The notes beneath the pieces are model-generated. The model was given only the letters and a program-made list of their open reading frames with translations, had not been told where the DNA came from and made no database searches. The position numbers and the translations under genes are program-made. From assembly GCF_029946145.1 (NCBI RefSeq), contig NZ_JAQSDY010000017.1, positions 124,001 to 188,000 of the forward strand: a stretch of 64,000 nt of DNA. Direction: 5' to 3'. Below are positions 59,791 through 64,000 of the stretch, piece after piece (positions within the stretch are counted from its first letter, which is position 1; each line of letters opens with the position of its first letter). The DNA comes from Brevundimonas sp. (lineage in GTDB: Bacteria; Pseudomonadota; Alphaproteobacteria; Caulobacterales; Caulobacteraceae).

Positions 59791-61617
59791 ATGCGCCGTT
59801 ACACCATACTGACCGCCGTCAGCGCGCTGACGCTGTTGATCGCGGCCCCGGCGCTGGCCCAGACGCCGGCCCAGCTGACGCCCGGAGACAGCGTCACCGG
59901 CCAGATCGCCGATGGCGACGCGACCGGGCCCGAGGACGGGTACCGGTATGACAGCTATGCAATCAGCGTGCGCGCGGGCCAGCGGCTGGAGGCGGTCATG
60001 CGTTCGGCCGCGTTCGATACCTATCTGGAGGTCTACGGCCCCGAGGCCGCCGCGGAGCCGCTTTTCACCGACGACGATGGTCTGGGCGAAGGCACGGATT
60101 CGCGGCTGCGCTTCACCGCTGATCGCGACGGGGTCTATGTGCTGCGGGCCAGAACCCTGTCGGGGCTCGAAGGCGGCGCCTACACCCTGGGCCTTACCCA
60201 GCGGCCGCAGGCCCGGTCCGCGCCGCGCCCGGCCCGGGTCCGACCGGGGCAGAGCCTGCAGGGCCGGCTGGCGTCGACCGATCCCGAGACCGACGACGGC
60301 GGGAACTATGACGCCTTCGCCGTCCGGGCGCGCTCCGGCGAACGATTCGCCATCGACCTGACGTCCGAGGACTTCGACCCGGTGCTGCGCGTCGGGCGGA
60401 TGGAGAACGGCGCCTTCACCGAACTGGCCATGAATGACGATGGTCCGGACACCGGCCTGAACTCCAGACTGGTCTTCACGGCGCCCGCGGCTGGCGACTA
60501 CGTCATTCGGGCAGCCTCGCTGAACGCTGCGGGTCAGGGGGGCTACACCCTCGCTGTGGCCCAGGGCCCCGAACCTGCTCCCACCCAGGCCATCGAGATC
60601 GGGGCCACGGTCCAGGGCGAACTGACGGCCAGCGACGGCAAGAGCGAGTCCGGCCGGGCCGCCGACGCCTACAGATTCGCGGGCCGCGAAGGACAGCGGG
60701 TCCGTATCGACATGAGTTCCTCGGACTTCGACACCTATCTGCAGCTGTTCGATGACAACCGCGTCAGCCTGGCCGAAGACGACGACGGCGCCGCCGAGGG
60801 CACGGACTCGCGCCTGACCTTCACCCTGTCGCGCACGGGCGACTACATCGTCGAGGCCCGCGCCTTCTCTGAGGACACCGGCGGCTACTCGCTCAGCATC
60901 ACCGAGATCGAGCCCGAGCGGCCGCCCCAGGCCCTGGCCTTCGGCGAAACGCTTCAGGGCGAAATCGGCGACGGCGATTCGATCGACAGCGAGAATCGCG
61001 GTTTCGACGCCTATGCCCTGACCGGTCTGGCCGGCCAGCGGATCCAGGGGATCATGCGCTCGGGCGACTTCGACACCTTTCTGCAGATCGGCCGCGCCGG
61101 GGCGGAGTTCGAAGCCCTGGCTTCCGACGACGACGGGCTGGGCGAAGGGACCGATTCCCGGCTCAGCTACACCCTGCCGGACGATGGGGACTACGTGCTG
61201 CGCGCCCTGCCGTTGGGAACGGAGGGCAAGGGTCTCTATTCACTGGAACTGGTCGACAGGGGTCCGCAGCCCCGGCCGGGCAGCCTGCTGGTCGGGGCGA
61301 CCGCGCGCGGAACCCTGACCGAGGCGGACGCCACCGCCGAGGACAACAGCTTCTATGACGCCTACCGGGTCACACTGAAGGAAGACGAGAAGCTGCTGAT
61401 CACAATGGTCTCGAACGAGGTCGACAGTTTCGTCGTGGTCGGCAGCGACAAGGACGGCGCGTTCGAAGTGCTGGGATCGGACGACGACAGCCTGTCGGAC
61501 ACCCACGCCAAGCTGGAATGGACCGCGCCGGCGGACGGCATCTATGAGATCCGGGCCGGCACCTTCCAGCAGGGGCAGACAGGCGCCTATGCGCTGAACG
61601 TCGAGAAGCAGCCTTAA
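59791..61617 (+). CDS. Exported protein of five PPC-type repeats
   Basis: The 608-residue protein has a signal peptide (MRRYTILTAVSALTLLIAAPALA). Five repeats of about 115 residues each follow (roughly 25-145, 146-260, 261-375, 376-490, 491-608). Each repeat shows a Gly-x-x-x-x-G(Q/T)L start, 'FD(T/P)xL', an acidic 'DDDG' turn, 'DSRLxFT' and 'GDYVLRA'. This is the bacterial pre-peptidase C-terminal beta-sandwich. No protease or other catalytic domain is attached. The 'DDDG' loops could bind calcium. It may be an adhesin or scaffold. It lies 30 bases upstream of crtY. Confidence 0.82.
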   Translation: MRRYTILTAVSALTLLIAAPALAQTPAQLTPGDSVTGQIADGDATGPEDGYRYDSYAISVRAGQRLEAVMRSAAFDTYLEVYGPEAAAEPLFTDDDGLGEGTDSRLRFTADRDGVYVLRARTLSGLEGGAYTLGLTQRPQARSAPRPARVRPGQSLQGRLASTDPETDDGGNYDAFAVRARSGERFAIDLTSEDFDPVLRVGRMENGAFTELAMNDDGPDTGLNSRLVFTAPAAGDYVIRAASLNAAGQGGYTLAVAQGPEPAPTQAIEIGATVQGELTASDGKSESGRAADAYRFAGREGQRVRIDMSSSDFDTYLQLFDDNRVSLAEDDDGAAEGTDSRLTFTLSRTGDYIVEARAFSEDTGGYSLSITEIEPERPPQALAFGETLQGEIGDGDSIDSENRGFDAYALTGLAGQRIQGIMRSGDFDTFLQIGRAGAEFEALASDDDGLGEGTDSRLSYTLPDDGDYVLRALPLGTEGKGLYSLELVDRGPQPRPGSLLVGATARGTLTEADATAEDNSFYDAYRVTLKEDEKLLITMVSNEVDSFVVVGSDKDGAFEVLGSDDDSLSDTHAKLEWTAPADGIYEIRAGTFQQGQTGAYALNVEKQP

Positions 61618-61647
61618 GCCCTTCGCGGGACGTGCTAGACCCGGGGC

Positions 61648-62820
61648 ATGGCGCGGCCGGCTGACGATTTCGACCTGATCCTCGTCGGTGGCGGTCTGGC
61701 CGCCTGCCTGACTGCATGGCGGCTGGCGCTGGACCGGCCCGAGGTGCGGGTCGCCGTGGTCGAACGCGAGGCCCAGCTGGGCGGGCGGCACACCTGGTCG
61801 TTCTTCGACAGCGATCTCGACGAGGCGGATCGCGCCTGGTTGACGCCGGCCGTCGCGCATCGCTGGTCCGCGGGGCACGAGGTCTATTTTCCCGGCCGCA
61901 GCCGCACGCTCTCCACGGCCTACAACAGCCTGACCTCTGAAGCGCTGCACGAAGCGGTGGCGCCGCTTCTGGGCGACCGGCTGGTCCTGGGCGAGGCGGA
62001 CTCCGTGGATCAGGAGGGCGTTGTCCTCACCGACGGGCGCCGGCTGTCGGCGCGCGGCGTGATCGATGCGCGGGGCCCGCGGGCTACGGCCCATCTCGAC
62101 CTGGGATGGCAGGTGTTCCTGGGGCGCACCCTGCGTCTGCGTGAACCCCACGGCCTCATCCGGCCGACGATCATGGACGCCACCGTAGCCCAGACAGGGG
62201 GCTATCGTTTCGTCTACCTCCTGCCGTTAGACGCGCGCACTGTCATGGTCGAGGACACCTGTTACAGCGATAGCCCGAAACTGGATCGGGCGGCGCTGGG
62301 TGGCCGCATCGACGCCTATGCGCGATCTCGCGGCTGGACCGTCGAGGCGGTGATCTGTGAGGAGGAGGGCGTGCTGCCCATCGCTCTCGACGGCGACATC
62401 GACGCGTTCTGGGCCGAGGGTCCGCCCGCCGCCCGCGCGGGACTGATGGCCGCCCTGTTCCATCCGGTGACCGGCTATTCCCTGCCAGACGCGGTCGGAC
62501 TGGCGCGCGAGATCTCGGCGGCCGCCGATCTCGGCTCGGCTTCGCTGAGGGCGTTGACCGAGGCGCGATCGAAGCGGCTGTGGCGGGAACGGGGCTTCTA
62601 TCGCCTGCTGAATCGCATGCTGTTCCGGGCGGCGGATCCTGGCCAGCGCTGGCGAGTATTCCAGCGGTTCTACGGCCTGCCCGAGGGCGTGGTGCGGCGC
62701 TTCTACGCAGGGCGCTGCACCGTGCTCGACAAGGTCCGCATTCTCGCGGGAAAACCACCCGTGCCGGTCGCGGCGGCCCTGCGGCAGTTGCGCGAATCCG
62801 GACAAGGATCATCAGCGTGA
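61648..62820 (+). CDS. crtY: Lycopene beta-cyclase
   Basis: The 390-residue flavoprotein cyclises lycopene to beta-carotene. The N-terminal dinucleotide fold is 'LILVGGGLAACLTAWRLA', followed by 'LGGRHTWSFFDSDLDEAD'. Also present are the CrtY motifs 'VIDARGP', 'GWQVFLGRTLRL', 'FVYLLPLDARTVMVEDTCYSD', and 'LFHPVTGYSLPDAV'. It belongs to the bacterial CrtY-type, not the heterodimeric or CruA types. It overlaps crtI by 4 bases, so the two are co-translated. Confidence 0.96.
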   Translation: MARPADDFDLILVGGGLAACLTAWRLALDRPEVRVAVVEREAQLGGRHTWSFFDSDLDEADRAWLTPAVAHRWSAGHEVYFPGRSRTLSTAYNSLTSEALHEAVAPLLGDRLVLGEADSVDQEGVVLTDGRRLSARGVIDARGPRATAHLDLGWQVFLGRTLRLREPHGLIRPTIMDATVAQTGGYRFVYLLPLDARTVMVEDTCYSDSPKLDRAALGGRIDAYARSRGWTVEAVICEEEGVLPIALDGDIDAFWAEGPPAARAGLMAALFHPVTGYSLPDAVGLAREISAAADLGSASLRALTEARSKRLWRERGFYRLLNRMLFRAADPGQRWRVFQRFYGLPEGVVRRFYAGRCTVLDKVRILAGKPPVPVAAALRQLRESGQGSSA

Positions 62821-64000
62821 GAGACCGGGCGGCGAAACGGGCGGTGGTGATCGGCGCGGGCTTCGGCGGGCTGGCCCTGGCCATCCGGCTGCAGCGGGCG
62901 GGCGTGAAGACGACGCTGGTCGAGAAACGCGACAAGCCAGGCGGCCGGGCCTACGTCTGGAACGATCAGGGCTTCGTTTTCGACGCGGGGCCCACGGTGA
63001 TCACCGATCCGGGTTGTCTGGAGGAGTTGTTCGTCGGCACGGGCAGCCGGCTGTCCGACTATGTCGAGCTGTTGCCGGTCGATCCCTTTTATCGCCTGCT
63101 CTGGGAGGACGGGCGCAGCTTCAACTACGCCAACGATCAGGCGGTGCTGGACGCCGAGATCGCGAAATTCAATCCGGCCGATGTCGAGGGTTATCGCCGC
63201 TTCCACGCCTATTCCGAGGAGCTGTTCCAGGAGGGTTACGTCAAACTGGGTGCGGTGCCCTTCCAGAGCTTCTGGTCGATGATCCGGGCGGCGCCCGAAC
63301 TGGCCCGGCTGGAGAGCTGGAACAGCGTCCATGCCATGGTCGCGCGGCACATCAAGGACCCGCAGCTGCGGCAGGCCTTCAGCTTCCACACGCTGCTGGT
63401 GGGCGGCGATCCGTTCAAGACCAGCTCGGTCTACGCCCTGATCCACGCGCTGGAGCGGCGCGGCGGCGTCTGGTTCGCCAAGGGTGGCACCGGCGCCCTG
63501 ATCGCCGGGCTGGCGCGGTTCTTCACCGATCTGGGCGGCGATCTGAGGCTGAACGCGCCGGTGGGCTCGATCGACATGGCCGACGGACGGACCTCGGGCG
63601 TGACGCTGGAGGGCGGCGAGGTCATTCCGGCGGACATGGTCGCCTCCAACGCCGACGTGGTTCACACCTATGAGCGGCTGCTGGGCCATACGCCGCGCGG
63701 CAAGGCCAAGGCGAAGTCCCTGAAGGCCAGGCGGTTCTCCATGTCGCTGTTCGTCTGCCATTTCGGGCTGAAGACGCCGCAGCCGCAGCTGGCGCATCAC
63801 TCGATCTGCTTCGGTCCGCGCTACCGCGATCTGATCGGCGAGATCTTCAAGGGGCCGACGCTGCCTGACGACTTCTCCCTTTATCTGCACAGCCCCTGCG
63901 CCACCGACCCCGGCATGGCGCCCCCGGGGTGCTCGACCCACTATGTCCTGTCGCCGGTCCCGCATCTGGGGGCGGCGGACATCGACTGGGAGGTCGAGGG
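62817..64000 (+). CDS. crtI: Phytoene desaturase CrtI, truncated by the window end
   Basis: GTG 62817 opens a frame that stays open to the right edge (about 394 of some 500 residues). The FAD loop is 'VVIGAGFGGLALAIRLQRAG' (residues 10-29), followed by 'EKRDKPGGRAYVWNDQGFVFDAGPTVITDP'. 'FSFHTLLVGGDPFKTSSVYALIH' and 'MSLFVCHFGLKTPQPQLAHHSI' are typical of bacterial CrtI. It makes lycopene from phytoene. The start overlaps the crtY stop. Further crt genes such as crtB are expected beyond the window. Confidence 0.96.
   Translation, partial: MRDRAAKRAVVIGAGFGGLALAIRLQRAGVKTTLVEKRDKPGGRAYVWNDQGFVFDAGPTVITDPGCLEELFVGTGSRLSDYVELLPVDPFYRLLWEDGRSFNYANDQAVLDAEIAKFNPADVEGYRRFHAYSEELFQEGYVKLGAVPFQSFWSMIRAAPELARLESWNSVHAMVARHIKDPQLRQAFSFHTLLVGGDPFKTSSVYALIHALERRGGVWFAKGGTGALIAGLARFFTDLGGDLRLNAPVGSIDMADGRTSGVTLEGGEVIPADMVASNADVVHTYERLLGHTPRGKAKAKSLKARRFSMSLFVCHFGLKTPQPQLAHHSICFGPRYRDLIGEIFKGPTLPDDFSLYLHSPCATDPGMAPPGCSTHYVLSPVPHLGAADIDWEVE

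Overview
The window is 64 kb of GC-rich, densely coding chromosomal DNA from an alphaproteobacterium of the Caulobacteraceae, most likely Brevundimonas or a close relative. Three things point there. The order is trigger factor - clpP - cicA - clpX - lon, with cicA reversed between clpP and clpX as in Caulobacter. There is a TipN-like polarity protein and a methionine synthase split into two genes. A crtY-crtI carotenoid pair lies at the right edge. No rRNA, tRNA, CRISPR array, insertion sequence or prophage gene was seen.

Layout. 1-1316: the 3' end of egtD, then three tiny stress-type genes, each preceded by an EcfG/sigma-T-like promoter. 1324-11121: an MBL hydrolase and the protein quality-control block tig, clpP, cicA, clpX, lon, separated by strong intrinsic terminators; lon has a sigma-32-like promoter. 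11181-20548: a palindromic intergenic repeat, pirin, aroC, an unusual J-protein, pdxH, a TetR regulator, a uridine kinase-like protein, an acyl-CoA ligase, a DUF1499 protein, a second MBL hydrolase, a DUF442-type phosphatase and small secreted proteins. 20836-24510: a large TonB-dependent receptor and a small secreted protein. 24694-30529: a methionine operon on the minus strand, led by an ArsR-methyltransferase fusion regulator with a near-perfect operator at its own start codon, followed by metF and the two halves of metH.

30618-40341: an EF-hand protein, a 2-hydroxyacid dehydrogenase, ettA, a membrane protein, a 2OG-Fe(II) oxygenase, a TrmN6-like methyltransferase, a polyprenyl diphosphate synthase, a VapC toxin with an atypical antitoxin, an aspartate aminotransferase and an unknown secreted protein. 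40342-47273: a VTT-domain membrane protein and the elongasome operon mreB-mreC-mreD-mrdA-rodA, whose later genes overlap by 4 bases. 47299-59692: a DUF6173 protein, proline iminopeptidase, DUF423 protein, MFS transporter, a pyroglutamyl-peptidase-like protein without catalytic residues, tipN, a phospholipase D / EEP-nuclease convergent pair, a lemA-TPM-TPM operon and folD. 59791-64000: a five-repeat PPC exported protein and the carotenoid genes crtY and crtI, the latter cut by the window end.

Most genes are core metabolism or cell biology. The less ordinary signals are the EcfG-type promoter trio, the antitoxin with an unexpected domain make-up and a 17-base palindrome in front, the ArsR-methyltransferase operator with an apparently leaderless start, two proteins that lost the residues that define their families, a 480-base gene-free stretch with a perfect dyad, and three kinds of large intergenic inverted repeats. 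Nothing here amounts to a clearly new multi-gene system.
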